Shown: positions 26,801-42,061, numbered from the stretch's first letter. The stretch: 64,000 nt of DNA from Bigelowiella natans CCMP2755 (GCA_000320545.1 ADNK01000421.1:1-64000); one strand, 5' to 3'. The notes: generated from the sequence alone by a model not told the origin. A program made the numbers and translations.

Positions 26801-28075
26801 CCCCCTGATCATTCTCAATCTTTATCGTTGAGGAGGGGGAGGCGGAGGAGGAGGAGGATGCTGTAGCTGTATTCTTCTTTTTAGTGTCATTGCTACCACT
26901 AGCAATGCTATGATGACCGGCCGGCTGGTATGATGATGATGATGATGATTGTAATAAAGAAGAAGAAGAAGAAGAAGAAGATGATGATGATGACTCTGTT
27001 GCTATTGTCGGAGAGATCCTCTTATTTTCACTACTCGCTCCTCCTCCTCCTCCTCCTCCTCCTCCTCCTCCTCCCCCTCTTCTCACCGAGCTCCTGTTAC
27101 TGCTGCTACTAGCATTGCTAGAGCATGCATTCAATATCGTGTTATCGAATAATATTTGAAGGTTCTCAGGGTCTTGGTAAAGGAGGTTAAGGAGAAGATG
27201 CCTCTCCCTTTTAGCAATTGAAGGATCCACGTCAATAGCTAAAAGAGCAACCTCCATACTCGCCCTGCGTATCGCACCTCCCTCTCTCCTCTCCGCTGAT
27301 GCAGTTCCCGCCCCCATTCCCTGAAGCAATCGGCGAAGAAATCCATCTTCAAACGGCATCCACTTCTCTCTCTTCACCCCTCCCCCCTTACACTCGTCGC
27401 CATCCGTACTACGGCGGCTATGTTGGGGTGGGGGTGAGTGCTGGTCGCCGTCATTCCTCCTGTGGAAACGTGCGAATGAACCGAGGAAAGCCAAGGCTTT
27501 GAGTTTCCGGAGGGGGAGAGAATCGTAACAATGAGGGGTCAGTGCGTCTCTTAACACGTGCAGCACCTGTCAGAATGGGAAACACACATATTCTTCGCTT
27601 TAGGATATGATATATAACACAGCAGAGACACCCGGTGATCGAGGATTTGCTGTCTACTGCCCGGGTACTAAGAGTTTGAGCGAACAGCTGCGAGAAACAG
27701 CACTCAAAGACGTTTTTCGTTGTATATTCACATTATGGAGCCATTATTAGATTTAAAATATAATAATAATGATAATAATAATAATGATGATGATGATGAT
27801 GATGATACCTGCGCTGCTTGATTCTGAACCCCACCATCATCATCGTCTTTCTCTCCGCTCTTATTACATCTTGCAGCCCCCCCCCCGGAGGCAAAAGCGT
27901 ATCTTGATGCAAAGCTGAGCCAGTAGGTGATGATGAAGGCGTCGTAGGGTCTTCCTGACAACACTGCTTTGTGCTGAAGAGAGTTGGCAAGCTGCTTTAT
28001 TTCGATCAAACGTTCGGTGTCATTAAACAGTGCTAGTGCTGCTGGCTGTGTAGAAATAACCATTCTTCTTTCCCT

Positions 28076-28106
<31 letters not shown>

Positions 28107-28109
28107 GAC

Positions 28110-28140
<31 letters not shown>

Positions 28141-30394
28141 CGTGGCTGCTTTCACCACTGTCATCGCTGTCTCGTTGCGAAATGGTTATCGATGTCGCGG
28201 AGCTCTCTTTGGGAACGAAGAACATCAACCTCATGCTCATATCAAATCCAACAGCATCTTGCCTTTGATTGCAAACACACACGCACACAGGAGGAGATGC
28301 AGAAATATACAGTACAAGATACACACATAAATAGGGAAATTAGGCAACAACGATGACGACACTATAACAGAGAACCATGATCTTCAAACGAATGAGGGAA
28401 TCAGTGGTAATTATAGTAATAATAATGATGATGATGATGATGATGATAGTGGTTTTGAATCTGCAAAGCAGTTGGTGGGATCTACTCGCTGCATTTCTTT
28501 TACGATTAACTCTCATCAGTACATATCAAGTAACCCCTCCCCCCCCCTCCTCTCATTTTAATGCATCTTTACTTTCGGCTCAATCTCCTCGCTTCGTTCT
28601 TGATGAGAGGCGCTAAGAGCCGCTTGCTAATATCGCTCCTATAACCGCCAATACCAGCAGAGGTTGACGACGATGACGATGTTGGCGAAGATAATGAGCG
28701 AGATGGTGAGGATACGGACAGTTTGTAGTGATTTGATGCTATGCCCGGCGAACTTTTAAATCCTCCTGCCGCCCCCCCCTTGGAAGCGTCAATCGGTCTA
28801 ATATTGCCTGAAACTGTGCAAGCTGTTGTGGCATCTACAGCAAGAAGCAATGGGGTGATAATGGAGAGGACTTGTGCGCGACCTGTCGCCGCAACACACA
28901 AGAACAACAAGAGAGAGAATAGTCATAATAATAATAATAATAATTATTATTATTATTATTATAATAGACAGCAGCATCGAGAAGTAGGAAGGTGAATGGA
29001 CTTCCAACAAATTGGACGAAATGCTGTATATGTCTAATACGGTAGACGTGGATGATTTTGCTGTTTAGCAGTGATATAGAAAATGAATGTGACGTCGGGT
29101 TTCATTTGATTCCATTGATGATTTATTGAAACACGCGAAAATATGGCTGCTGATTGATTGGCTGCTGTGATAGATACTCTCACTGTGAAGTCGCAAACGT
29201 GAAAATGACAGCATTTGAAAAACAAAAATGGCATGCGCTGAAACATCTTGCCAGTCTCTCTGAGCAGCATCAGTGGTTTTTGCTATAATCTCGTTATAAA
29301 TAATATAGTAAAAACTCACATTAATTCCTCATTCTCTACTACCACTACCACTACTGCAGCTTCTCCTACAGCTACTAACATTTCGCTACTACTGCTTCTT
29401 CTCACTAACCCCATCCTGAGATCTTCTGCACGCCCTGAACGATGATGTACTTGAGAACCTTCCTTAGTTTATTTCTTCTGAGTCCGATGACCACCGACGA
29501 CGAAGAGGATGATGATGATGATGATGATGATGATGGCGATGACGATGATGACGATGATGATGACGATGATGATGATGATGCTGGTGGTATTGTGGTTGCG
29601 ATAGTTGTCGTAGTATTTTTATCAGCATTGGTATTAATGCTGTTTGAGAGCAGGAGATACGAATGCACGAAGTCGGGTGCTGGAAATGGCAAGGGTAGAG
29701 GCACGTCGAGTTCCTGGTTGCCATCATCATCTAACGCTGGTGCCTCTGCTGACGACGATGATGATGATGACGATGATGCTGTTGTTGCTGCTGCTGCAGC
29801 AGCTTCCTCGCGCATAGCAGCATTGACACATTCACTCGGTATGGTAAATCTCCAGGCTGATTATGTGCACCGTCCGCAACAATGATCGAATATCAATGAT
29901 ACGGGGAGGATGATGACGATGATGGCGGCGAGTTCTCCTCTCTTCATGATGGTAAGAATCGTGCTATTTGACGAAAGTGCGGTCTATCTAGCTGTAACTA
30001 ACACTTCTCCATGGCCTCATATGCGACGATGCGACATTTGTACCTGCGTTTGATGATTTGCTGTTCTTCTTCTTCTTCTCCCAGCTGGTAGAGGCTCGAG
30101 GAGAAGCGCTGGGGCTTGACACGAGGGCATTAGTTGTACTAGACGATTGGCGTTCGTGGAGACTTCTGCTGCCCCCACCCGTTTGACTTCGGAACGGGGA
30201 GCGCACTGAGAACATAGACTGGGAAACAATAGTCAAAACAGGTAGATTCAAACGAAAGAAGAACTGCAGGATGATGGCGACGTGCGTGATACTATCATCA
30301 CAGCAGGGTAGTTGCAGGATGGACCGACGAAGATGATTACAACATTTCGAGTTGAAAAAGAAGGGCTTTTCAAACGGCCATAACCGCAAAGTCA

Positions 30395-30430
<36 letters not shown>

Positions 30431-30940
30431 CAAAACTACTGTTATTATTACTACCACTTCTACTGCTACTACTACTACTACTACTACCGTTCTGAATGGC
30501 TCAAATACTGACTGTGCGGGGTTGCGAGTTCTCATCGTATGGCCTTGTTGGAAGATAAACCGATTATTGCGTAAATTACTTTTAAGATTTGTACTTCAAA
30601 CGTTGATTATACTGAAAGGACGCAGGTGTATTTCGACTCTCATCACGTTGCAGCAAAGGAAAAAAGCATCTGTGTTTTCAAAGGAATCGGTGTTGTCTTC
30701 TTCTTCTTCTTCTTCTTCTTCTTCTTCTTCTTCTTCTTCTTCTTCTTCTTCTTCTCCTGCTTCCTCTCCCTTGGCTATTGTTTGTATATTGCACATTGTA
30801 CGACATCAACTTTCCTACCGGGCTGCTGACCAGCTCCTCCTTTAAATAGTGAAGAAGAAGAAGAAGATGATGATGAACCCCTTTCGGCCAACCCTATATA
30901 TTCAAAACACATATCATCCACATGCTTTTCTATCGCTACT

Positions 30941-30985
<45 letters not shown>

Positions 30986-31456
30986 GAAATAGAGAGAGAT
31001 TGCATCTTTATAGAAAAAAGGCGCTGCGGCTACTAATTATTTTTACAAGGCGAAAACCAACAACATTTCTAATAAATTTTGCCGGCAGCATTGTAAATTA
31101 GTAGCCGTGCCGCATGACAACTAATATCGATGTTTATCATCGATGTTTTTCGCTCAACCCGAGTAATGAGTCATTTACAACAGTGCTCTCGAAAGCTGCT
31201 TATTACAATCAATGTGTGCGAAGAACATAATAATAACACGATAACTGCTACTACTACTACTACTACTACTACTACTGCTGCTACTACCGCTATTCTCTGC
31301 AATGCCTCCTCCTCCTCCTCCTCCTCCTCCGCCTCTCGAGCCTTATAATAGTTGAAGATTATAATGAGATGAACTTAATAGGGAATCAATGTGATTCAGT
31401 AATACGACGTACACGCAAAACCACATATTAGGTCGATGGTGTCACCTATAATCCTC

Positions 31457-31497
<41 letters not shown>

Positions 31498-31613
31498 TTC
31501 TTTATTGTATTGTGTTTGTTTGGTTGGTTGGTTCTCAACCGTTGGTATCTGAAAGGCTTTTCCGATGATGACTTCCTGTCTTATTGCCCTTGGAATTAGC
31601 GTCCAACTACTCG

Positions 31614-31682
<69 letters not shown>

Positions 31683-32105
31683 GGATTTAAATCTCCCTAT
31701 TGACGATGACATCAAGCGCGTATGAATGCTCATTTTTGTACACTTATCGTCGGCTTGTATGACAAGACTTTCGATCAGCGATGTTGGTAATACAGCATCT
31801 TCTACGAACAGCACCCTGGCAAGTGCCTGGCCTCTTTCTTTCAAAGCGTTGATATATAAAGCATTGGAAATGACGGTAGCAAAGAGCAGAAGATATCCTT
31901 GGCCTTCGTGTTTTCTTCTGTGTGAGAGAGATCTCTCGCACAGGTCAAACAAGAGCATCGGCATTGGTAATGGCGACAGCTCATCCTGATGCATCATCGA
32001 TGTCAAAGATCGTTCAAAGAGTCAACGATAATGTTGGTGGGGGAGGGGAACCTTAACACAGTGATTCAAAATCGTATCATGACTGCAGCGAAACAATAGT
32101 TTTAC

Positions 32106-32143
<38 letters not shown>

Positions 32144-32875
32144 TTTTGTTTATATTTTCTGTTACACAATCATTGGCAACCTTTCCTATTGAAAGCAGCT
32201 ACCACATCGTCTCACCATCTCGCGAAATCATCATCATCATCATCATTATTTCATCATTTTTTGATGATTAGTGCGACTAATCGTCCGTCATTGTTCTCTT
32301 GACTACCAATACATCAAACACGAGGTGCTGCAAAAGGCCTGGGTACGATGTCTAAACACATAACAGAAGGACTCAAACAATATGATATGTGCTATGATAG
32401 AAGAAGAAGAAGAAGAAGAAGAAGAAGAAGAGTGCAAAATACATGCACACTATCATTCATTAGTGAAATAGACCGACCTCAAGTTCCAATAGGCACTCCG
32501 CAGCAATTCTCTTAATCTCGGGCGAGATCTTCTTAAACGCCTTCACATCAAAAAACCCGCTTTCCAAAGACGATGATCTACCAGTGTTATCCCCGCTCTT
32601 GCCCCCATATCCAATATGGCCTGTTGGTTGAAATGGCCAACAACGCATTGATTTGTAGATTTTACAAATAGAAAAAAACACCCAACGGTGGCAGTTGCTA
32701 TCGCCTAACTATCAGCGGGGTTCAGCCGAGTTATGGGAAAGAACTTCGTTGTCGCTTATTCGCAAAACCGTATATTATTGTGCTCCTACTTGCATCAGAT
32801 GATGACCCTTTGTTAATGACCGAAGCGTTGCTTTTGCTTCTTCGCTCTTTCGCATAACGCTTTCTTCCTGCACAA

Positions 32876-32911
<36 letters not shown>

Positions 32912-33815
32912 ACGCTACAACAGCAGCTTTTATATTTTGTTGTTCTGCTGTCGTTCATTGTCCCGCCCTCAAGGGAAGATAGGTGGCGATTGCAGGGACT
33001 TCACTATAAACAGTGTTCGTCTTTCACTGTTGATACACATGTTTGCGGAAGAGTAGTTTCTCGCATATTGTTAAAGAGGAAATTCTTACGTAATGAGCTG
33101 CTGTCATCGTCGTCATCGTTCTGGGATGGCATCATGCCTTTGAGAAACCCTAAGAGTAGCTCCACGTACCCTATATTTTGTCCACCGGAGAATAATATTT
33201 ATAACGATGATGACAACGACGACGACGATGATGATGATGATGATGATGATGATCATGATGGCTACTGCTCATAACAAAACACCATGCAACTTCTAGTAGC
33301 ACGCATCCGACTAAAAGACCTAACAGAGCAGTGCCATCTTCGATGTGTACTGCTCGCATCAGCCGGCATTCGTCCATTTGCTTGTTGTTACCTTCTAGCA
33401 TATCCGGGTGGCGCGTAATCGCATTTCGTTCAATGAGCAGAGTAACCATCGCCACGAGTAGCTACACATCATCGTTATTTGTCAAATCTTGTTAGTGACA
33501 GGATACCCATTGAAATTCGTGGAATCGATGATTATACAAACACAAAGAAACTATTTTGCAAAGAATCTTCTGATTAGTCTGATGAGATGATTATTTCTAA
33601 CTGACTTGCGACACAACAGCATCTGGCAATTTATGCTTTCGTTCAATGAGTTGTCCGAAGACTTGCCAGCAACGATATCTGCGGGGCAGGGGGGGGGGGG
33701 GTAGTAGAATGAAGAAACGCGGCAGGTTATCTTGTTTGTCCATTAATAAAAGGAGGAGGGACAAAATACTAGTCAACAATATCGTTGAAAGGCACTATGA
33801 TATGATGCAATTCAC

Positions 33816-33850
<35 letters not shown>

Positions 33851-34829
33851 CCAAGCTATTTTGCAAGTACACACAAAGAATCTTACGGATAACAACAATA
33901 AACTATTCTGCAATCAAGACACATCTTGGAGCTGCTATATTACGTTGAGGCGTTGTCCCTCACAAGGTCTGGAATGTTTTCCGCCAAAAATGTAATTAGA
34001 TTTATCAAAACCACGGGCTCCGACTGATAGAAGAGGAAACGAATTTTTAATGAAGAATCGGCACAAAGACTAGAAATACCCAATTTCGTAGCACGTCTTT
34101 GGATTTCATATTCCAACATATTCTTCGTTATGTCTGTGCGTCTGTGAGAGCGGACGTGTGTGTTGTATGTGTATGCTTATCGCATTTTTTTGTATAATCT
34201 TTCTCCCTCAATGTCGTGCATTGCGTGTTCTTTTGCTGCTTTTTATCATCCTGGCCCGTAGTAACAGCGCAGCGCGTGCATGTGTATGTATTAATGTGCA
34301 AACGATTGATTGTACAAATGGTGGGTTGGTAACCGTGCAGAGGATGATGGAGAGGATTTCGTGCAGATACCTGTTTTAAACGAACGCCATATGTAAACTT
34401 AGTCTACGTGACATTAGTGCGTATCCACATTCAATTCACAATCATTTGTACGCTCGAACTGTTCTGTGAGGGGTGAGTAATTAGTACTGGTTGCGAGTTC
34501 TTAGCCCACGAATCTCCGCTGCAAGCTGCTCTGACCATCGAAAGGCAGCGGCAATGGTGTACACCTGCAGCACCTGATAGACACGGAGCAAAGACGCAAC
34601 ATGAACGACCCATGAAGGAATGGGCGCCTCCCTAGGGATAAAAGAATATAATACAAACACTGCAACCTCTGATTCCTGCCGATCAGTCATCGTTTGGATG
34701 CGGCCAGGCGGCAATGAGAATACTCGAGGAGGAGGGAGGAGGACATCTGAAGTAATCTTGATCTCTGTACGACAAAGAAAAAGTAGGAAAATGCGGTGCT
34801 ATTTTATCATGCGACAAACCGAAATTCAT
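23814..34829 (-). CDS. AP-5 complex subunit beta-1-like protein
   Basis: AP-5 is an endosomal adaptor complex; its beta subunit is a HEAT solenoid. Phase-consistent exons: 34829-34820 (ATG), 34764-34488, 34370-34316, 34023-33944, 33678-33606, 33461-33392, 32620-32478, 31985 to about 31711, then 30218-30044, 29856-29410, 28882-28573, 28262-27809 and a 1251-codon last exon 27566-23814. The junction near 31.7-30.2 kb is unresolved. Support: IKRIAAECLLELE matches the N-terminal CECLRELE helix of human AP5B1, DVRDRAGMYFGLLNCCPL matches its DGRDHARLYYILL region, and SIKFADLLLPIPISP matches its C-terminal FVNFADLFLPFPQPP. Order and spacing agree. It is far longer than the human protein (about 878 aa) because of poly-Ser, poly-Gly, poly-His and poly-Ala runs encoded by trinucleotide repeats. 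The opposite-strand frames at 23.9-25.5 kb are shadows. Confidence 0.75.
30696..30755. repeat. (CTT)n microsatellite in AP-5 beta-like gene intron
   Basis: About 20 copies of CTT, in the unresolved region between exons at 31.7 and 30.2 kb. An (AG)n run follows at about 30941-30980. Confidence 0.95.
31618..31680. repeat. Compound (AC)n(AT)n microsatellite
   Basis: AC run then AT run directly 3' of a coding block; (TA)n runs also occur at about 31462-31491 and 32111-32142. Confidence 0.95.
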
Positions 34830-35575
34830 GTCGCATCCATGGGTTATCAGGCCGTATCCTGGACGACACGAAGTTTCTCCCGGAATGTTATCGATGTGTA
34901 TAAACTTAGGGGATTTTAGTTAATTATCGCATTTTTATGATGTCGCTCGGTAAAAATAGCGGAATTGCATGCATCGCTTCCGGCCAGCAGGGTTGTTGCC
35001 TTTAACTGCTTGTTTGCTAGCTTGTTTGGCTCAACAAATGACAATGTTGTTCTCAGTGGATAGCAACATGCTGTGCACCCAGGCCGTGCATCTTCCAGAC
35101 CTGCGCGTGCGTTCGCGATTGCATGGTTGTTGTGTGGTGTGGACGCATTCCATCCGCCCCATTTGGCTTGTTTGTTTGGCCATCTTCGCATGACGTGCTA
35201 GCCTGCGCATGCTGTGTTGCCTGTGAATCTGGACATGCCATGTGAACAGCCAGCACTCCACATTGCAGCTAGGTCATCGTGTTCTGTGTTGAGATGTCCA
35301 GATCATGCCATGCTAGCATGCTGCATCCATGCAAATTATTGCACAGCAGTCTAGCAATGCTAGAATGCCTAATCATGCAAGTCTGTCGTGAATCTCTTCT
35401 GGTCTTCAAGCCAACCTTTTTTTTGTGGTGGCACGTCATTAAATCACTCTCCACGGAATCGGTCATGTGATCACGTATAGTACGGTTTTACGAAGCAATG
35501 ATCATAGCTACATGTTTGATTCATGCCTGCTAATGTTCGGCGCCTCCAGCCGTGGACATTACAGGGCGGAGGGCA
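34830..35575. other. Tandem intergenic interval with CTAG/GCATGC tract
   Basis: Between the start of the AP-5 beta-like gene and the 3' end of UTP25. 34960-35480 has gctagc, atgctagcatgctgc, ctagcaatgctag and gcatgc words and no coherent exon. The first about 130 bases should contain the AP-5 beta promoter. Confidence 0.6.
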
Positions 35576-36967
35576 TCAAGCTATTGTGCTAGAATTAGAA
35601 ACAAAAACATACGTGCCCCGGTCGCACAATTCGGCATCGTCCCCGCCTCCATCATTAGCATTTCCTTCACCGACGTTTATTCCGGCAACCATGCGCTGGG
35701 CCCTTTGCTCCCCAACGATCCTCGCAAGGCTGAGAACGTCGTATTTGGTGTAAAGAATTGCGCACATGTTATCACTCCAAGCCGCTGATGACGCCGAAAT
35801 TGAAGTGTCGAGCAGTCCTAGAAGACGACGTATTGAGATATGTAATTTAGTGGGGGTATTCGTGATTATTAGGAAGTGAAAAGCTGCACAGGTTTGCAAA
35901 CATGTGATGGGAAGTTAGTCACCTCCCCCGGTAGGCTGTAAAAGGTTTAACACTTCGTAGTAAAAATCGCAATGCTCAGGGGGTGCATAGAAGATGCAAT
36001 GGTGCGCTCCTAATGTCACAAACACCAAGAGGATAAAATTAGTTTGCTAGCGGTTCTCGTCCTGTGATTGCAAAGGAAACACAGAATACTATGCGTACGA
36101 ATGCTGTTGCTGTTGTTGTTGTTGATGTTATTGTTGATGATGTTGTTGTGCAATGATAGTGAGCTAGCGGGACAAAGTTATCGCTGCCCCCCCCTCCATC
36201 CCCTCTACTTTCTCCTTGCCAATAGATATTCGCAAAATCGAGACGTATGAGGTAGTACACCATATGGCTACATTAAATACGTTTATCCATACCCCTGATT
36301 CGGTATCGTTTGAAGAAATAAAATCGTTCGGTCATCAGTAAGTATTGGACCTGAGAGGAGTGTAGTGAGCAATGGATGAATGACGAGCACATTTTCTGCT
36401 GTGTCGCCGTACGGAATCACTCGAAACTTAATATATACTTTTCCAACAATTAACGACAAGACTTGATGCTCCTCAATCGCATCATCATCATCAGCATCAT
36501 CATCATCGTCATCGTCATTGTCATCGTCGCACAGCTCATACGTCGCCTTGAAAGAACAGTTGTCGCGCTCGAGAGATTTCGCGATCCTGCGTGTACCTGT
36601 TGGGGAGGCAAACTACTGGTTAGCAACCAGGGCTACAAAACGATTGTTGATCAAATCCTGTACGACGATTATCTAGGAGAAAATTGCAGGCGAACAAACA
36701 CAAAGATCGCACCGATAAAAACGTGTAAGTTACTAAGATCACATACGGCAGCAAATCAGTGGTGAAGTAGTATTCTGCCAGCTAGGAGAAGAATAACACA
36801 TTTCATAGATGAGCTGATATCGATGACTAATGTATGAATGTACTCGCAACAATTCGCGAAAGACATATGGTTCCGTTTCATGTAGTTTCGAACGCGTACA
36901 AAATCCAGATACCTAGGTATTATGAGGGGGAGGGAGAGAGACGCGCCCGCTCTTAAACGTATGTACG

Positions 36968-37010
<43 letters not shown>

Positions 37011-37105
37011 AAATTAACATTGAGATCATCGTAGTTTTGCCAAGTTTTGGACGCAAACTGAAAGCACCGATGACATTTCCCATACTCGCACAACACAAGA
37101 AAGAT

Positions 37106-37138
<33 letters not shown>

Positions 37139-38798
37139 GAATGTGGCTTCTTCTTCATCTGCTGATTCCCATCTCTCCCACTTCCAATAATATACTCAAT
37201 CCAAATCTCTGAACTTCCCATTCAGGGTATTGTTCAAAGTCTTTCTTCCTCGAAAATCATACACAAAGAAACATCGATGATTGCCTCCTGTAGGGCCATA
37301 TACCCCCGCAAAAATCAATCATCGACGTTGTCTACACCGCCAAAGAAATCGTGTAAAGGACCGCCTCTTATGAGGATGAGCCGCAAATTGCTTTGATCAT
37401 CTTTTTTGTGCAGTGTAAAGGTGTGGTAGTAGTATTCGTCGTACGAGGGGATGAAAACAAGACAACGCCCCGTTTCTCCAACAACTGAGTCCACCTATTC
37501 ATGAAAGACGGTGGGATGGCAGCAGTTTTGTCATGGATTGGCGAATCGAAAGCAGCCTCCTGGTGATGAGGAAAAGAAGAAATCTGTGTGTCTCCCACCT
37601 ACCTTTGGAAGTATATTATCGATGAAATATTCGAAGCGAGCATCGTAGCTTTGCGCCAGGCTTGTGCACGTTACTTGTTGGTAGATTTGCCGCATAGGCT
37701 GAACCACCCTGACCACGACGACGATAAAGTGATGATGATGAAGAAGAAAACAAAGATGATGGATACAACGGTGATGATGGTATTTGTAGAATATAGCACT
37801 AGTAGTTGTAATAGGTCAAAAAACGCTCCAACAATTACCTTGAAATCGTCCCACTCATTCGTTTGGGCCTGATTTTTATCCTACCCCCCTTGGCATTGCA
37901 TAGCTTGTTTCGCGATGAAAACAACGCAGAGATATCCAAGTTCATGTGTCGCGAGAGTATGATTGTCTGGTGAATAATATATACGGAAGAAAGAGAGGAG
38001 GGGGGGGGGGGGGGGGGGGGGAAGGGGAAAAAAAAAAAAACTAAAAAATTTTTCCAATAAAAAAAATTGGGTTTAAAAGAATTTTTTTTTAAAGCCCCTG
38101 GGAACTCCCCCTAAAAAAATTGGGGGCCCTTTAAATGTTGTGGAAGTGGGGACCAACATCAACAACCACAACATCATCATCCTCCTCCCATGGGGAAAGC
38201 GGCGGCTTCCTTTTCCAAATCCCAAAAGGGGGGAGCCACAGCCCCGCCCCATTAGTAGTATCCCAGCGCTCGTTTCTAGTTTTTTTGCTCCTTTTCGCAG
38301 ATATCATTTATTCCCGAAGAGGTAGGAAGGGACTGGGCAGTTGCGTAATCATCATTTGAGCAGCACCTGGCGGAAGAACTTCGCTTGATCGTTGAGATTC
38401 CATTCTCGTATCTAGGATTTTTGACCAACAATTACGTCAAAACTACAAACGCTAAGTCGCCTATTCGTTCATCAGGCTATGGTGATGGAAATCCTCGATC
38501 GAAAATGTGTAACTTTTCATGAGAGGAGAGAGAGAGCTCTTCTGTATCATCAAGGGAATGTTGGCCTGTGTTTTGGTGTGGTCTCTATTTCATATACAGT
38601 CAGCATCAAACAGGGAACCCCCCCCCCTCCCCCTCCCCACAGTCCTGGTTTCGTTCCTACCCTAGAAAAATCTGTTTCCCTGAGCTTAAAAGGCTTTCGA
38701 TTGAGGTATCCGAACACTGTCTTGAGGTGCTGTAACAATGAACAACCAATAACTTCTGATGATAATGATAATTATGATACCGCACTCTCGTCTGCTCC

Positions 38799-38843
<45 letters not shown>

Positions 38844-39014
38844 TAGCGAAAAGCCCAGCTACTATTCCTCCTCCCTAGACAGGTCACATTAATTATGAGA
38901 TCATCTTTGGAATAGAGTGAATCACCTCCCAGTTTTGCATGGAGAAGATGTGTGCGCAATCCAATGCCGTTATCTACGTTGATTCGACACATTATAATTC
39001 TATAATGATTATGG

Positions 39015-39048
<34 letters not shown>

Positions 39049-39715
39049 AATAATCTTAGAGTTTCTCGAGACCATGTTCCCTGCTACGAGCATATGTATG
39101 AACGAAGATTCTATAGTGCTATTCCATCGGTAGTAAAAGTCTCAAATGATTGAAGAAACACTAGCAGAAAAGGAAAAACAAAATCTTTCTATCACCTCAA
39201 TTGAAGACAGAAAGTCATAATCGCTTTTCTTTGATTGGGCAGCCTCTAACGGCCCTGAGCAACGTCAAAAGGTGTTACAGATGCACAATCACACGGACAA
39301 TCCATTGTTATTTTCCCTCACGGTGCTACTTGAAACAACACGAGATAAATGAATAGAGAGAAAAGAAATTTGGTTGACTTTTTCCTTAAATTCTTTGCAA
39401 TGATTCACTATCATACTACAAATATACAATCTTCTTCTTCTCCTTGGCACATTAAAAAAGAAAAATGTGTAAAAGCACACAAACACACACACACACACAC
39501 GCGCGCGCGCACACCACACAAATCATCTTATACAACGATACGCAAGGAGTAAAGTACAACATGACAATGTTTTCTGAGCAGCAGCGAATAATACTACCCA
39601 CGATCGTTCGTATTCCAAGAGGTGATGCGACGATAATGTCGGAATTGTAAAAATCCGAAAAAAACTTGACAGACCCCCTGAGTATTAAAGCAAATATATT
39701 AGTCTTAATATATCA

Positions 39716-39773
<58 letters not shown>

Positions 39774-39993
39774 TGTGTGTGTTGCATATAAATTCGAATT
39801 ACCGATTAAGTGAGATCCCAATACGAAAGGCGTCATCCTAATCCACCATTATCATCATCTTAATCATAACATCTTAATCATTGGAGCAGCCCTTGTCACA
39901 ATCATATGCATCATCGTTGCGGCATTAGCCACTCTTCCATACTTTGTTTCCTTTGAATGTATCTGCCCAGTCCATTCCCTAGATTATAATCAC

Positions 39994-40025
<32 letters not shown>

Positions 40026-40771
40026 GGATACTACTGCTATGCATGCTGCTAGAGTAGCAATTTTGTATATTTCCACCACCTTTTTCGGGTCGCATTTTTC
40101 ATCGGGATCTGGACCGTATTCTTCCTTCATTCTCTTGCGATTATGCACCTATAAAACATTAACCCTCAATAATATCTACCTATTGACAGCACAAGACGAT
40201 GGACTCTTACTACAACTACCCTCGACGTTATCCAAACAATGATATTTATCATACTTTAAAGTTGTAATACCTATGCGCGGTGCACTACACCTACTACTAC
40301 TACAACTATGTTCATTTCTTCTATTTCTTCTTTATCTTCTTCTTCTTCTTCTTCTTTAGTTACTTGTTTCTTCTGTGAGTCTGGCATGAGCCTCAGTAGC
40401 ATCGTCATTAGCTCATAGGCAGCATTACGAAACGGAGCGAGCAGCAGCACCCTCGGCCTGGAACGCATCAACAACAATCACCATTTAGTGAAACAACTTC
40501 GTTTTGTTGTGCAGTAGCAACGGTGCAGATTGTCTCTTGCCTGTATTACCGTGTAAAACCTTGGTCTTTGCACTCAGGAAGCTCAAATTCTTCTCCTTGG
40601 TGAACGTCTACTCCTCGTCGCCGTCTCTTACCTTGCTTTCTCTTTGCCTTTATCTTCTTCTTGCTGTTACCCGTCTCCTCCTCCCCCCCCTCCTCCCTCC
40701 TCTCATTTTCGCCTTTGTGCTTTTGTTGTGCGACGCCTCCTCCTCTTCCTCCCTTTTTATCCTACGATGGC

Positions 40772-40810
<39 letters not shown>

Positions 40811-41450
40811 TTGGTGGGGGGGGGGATCAACGATTCAAAACCACATTATTCAAAATCACATTATGATGCAATATTCACATTATGACGCGTTCCAACCCGC
40901 GGGAGGGGGGCGACAGGGGAGTCTTACAACAGAAAGAAGCAGCAACGTCATCACCATCGGTGTACTTACTACTTGAGTAGCAAATATTAAGATTTAGATA
41001 GCACCCTTCTCTTTGCATCCTCGAGCGCCTCCTGATCATCAAGTTCCTGCTGTTTTCTTTTTATGCGGACATTGACCTCGCGAATACTCTTGGCGTTCTT
41101 CGTCACAACAGCACGCGCTTTAAGCAGGTGATTGCATATATGAAGTATCAGCCTAATCCGATGAGGAGGGGGAGAAGGGGATGATGATAGAGTGGTAAAT
41201 CAGAGAGTGGGCAGTGGCATCAGAAGCTGGCTAAAAATAGCATGGCTAAATTGCATGTCGATCCGTGTTTCCGAAGCAAGCATATAGCCTTCCTTTCTTT
41301 ACTGCAACGGTGAAGAATTAATCTACCGCAGCCAATGAAGTGGAGAAAATGCAATGTGCTGCTTGCTGCAAGCAACCTCCTTATTTTTCAAGCAAACGAC
41401 GAGAAACCATGCGTGCGCACAATAGCCCTTCAAACGTACGAAAACGATCA

Positions 41451-41547
<97 letters not shown>

Positions 41548-42003
41548 TTGTCGGCAAATGCGCTTCTTGTCTGGGGTTTCTCCAGCGTACCACACATCCC
41601 TTACATTAAGTCCGATGAGCGATGATGATGATGATGACAATAAACGATGGCAACGACACTTCTATGATGTAATAATAATCGGACGCTGATGATTATGACG
41701 GTAATGATAACGAAGAAATACATATGAGAATTATTAAGCTTAGCCAACATGAAGTTTTAATTCGATGTGAGTAGTGACGTCTGTCAATACCAATATTCAT
41801 TCATATAGGGAAACACGCCGCGTTGTATCGGCCCTTGTAGTGCTTGTGTACTTTCTCTCAAACCGTCCTTAAATAGACAACACACAGAGAATGAGCCAGT
41901 TAATAATGCATGATGCTGGCGAAAACATCGATTTCTATTTTAGAATGTAAATTTGCACACACATGTACTATACCCTTGCATGTGTATACCTCTATGTGCG
42001 TAC

Positions 42004-42046
<43 letters not shown>

Positions 42047-42061
42047 ACTCATATACAAATA

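Noticed and set aside
30017-30229. Alternative minus frame for the 30218-30044 exon
   Set aside because: Its end phase does not match the next exon at 29856, whereas the SMFSVRSPF frame does.
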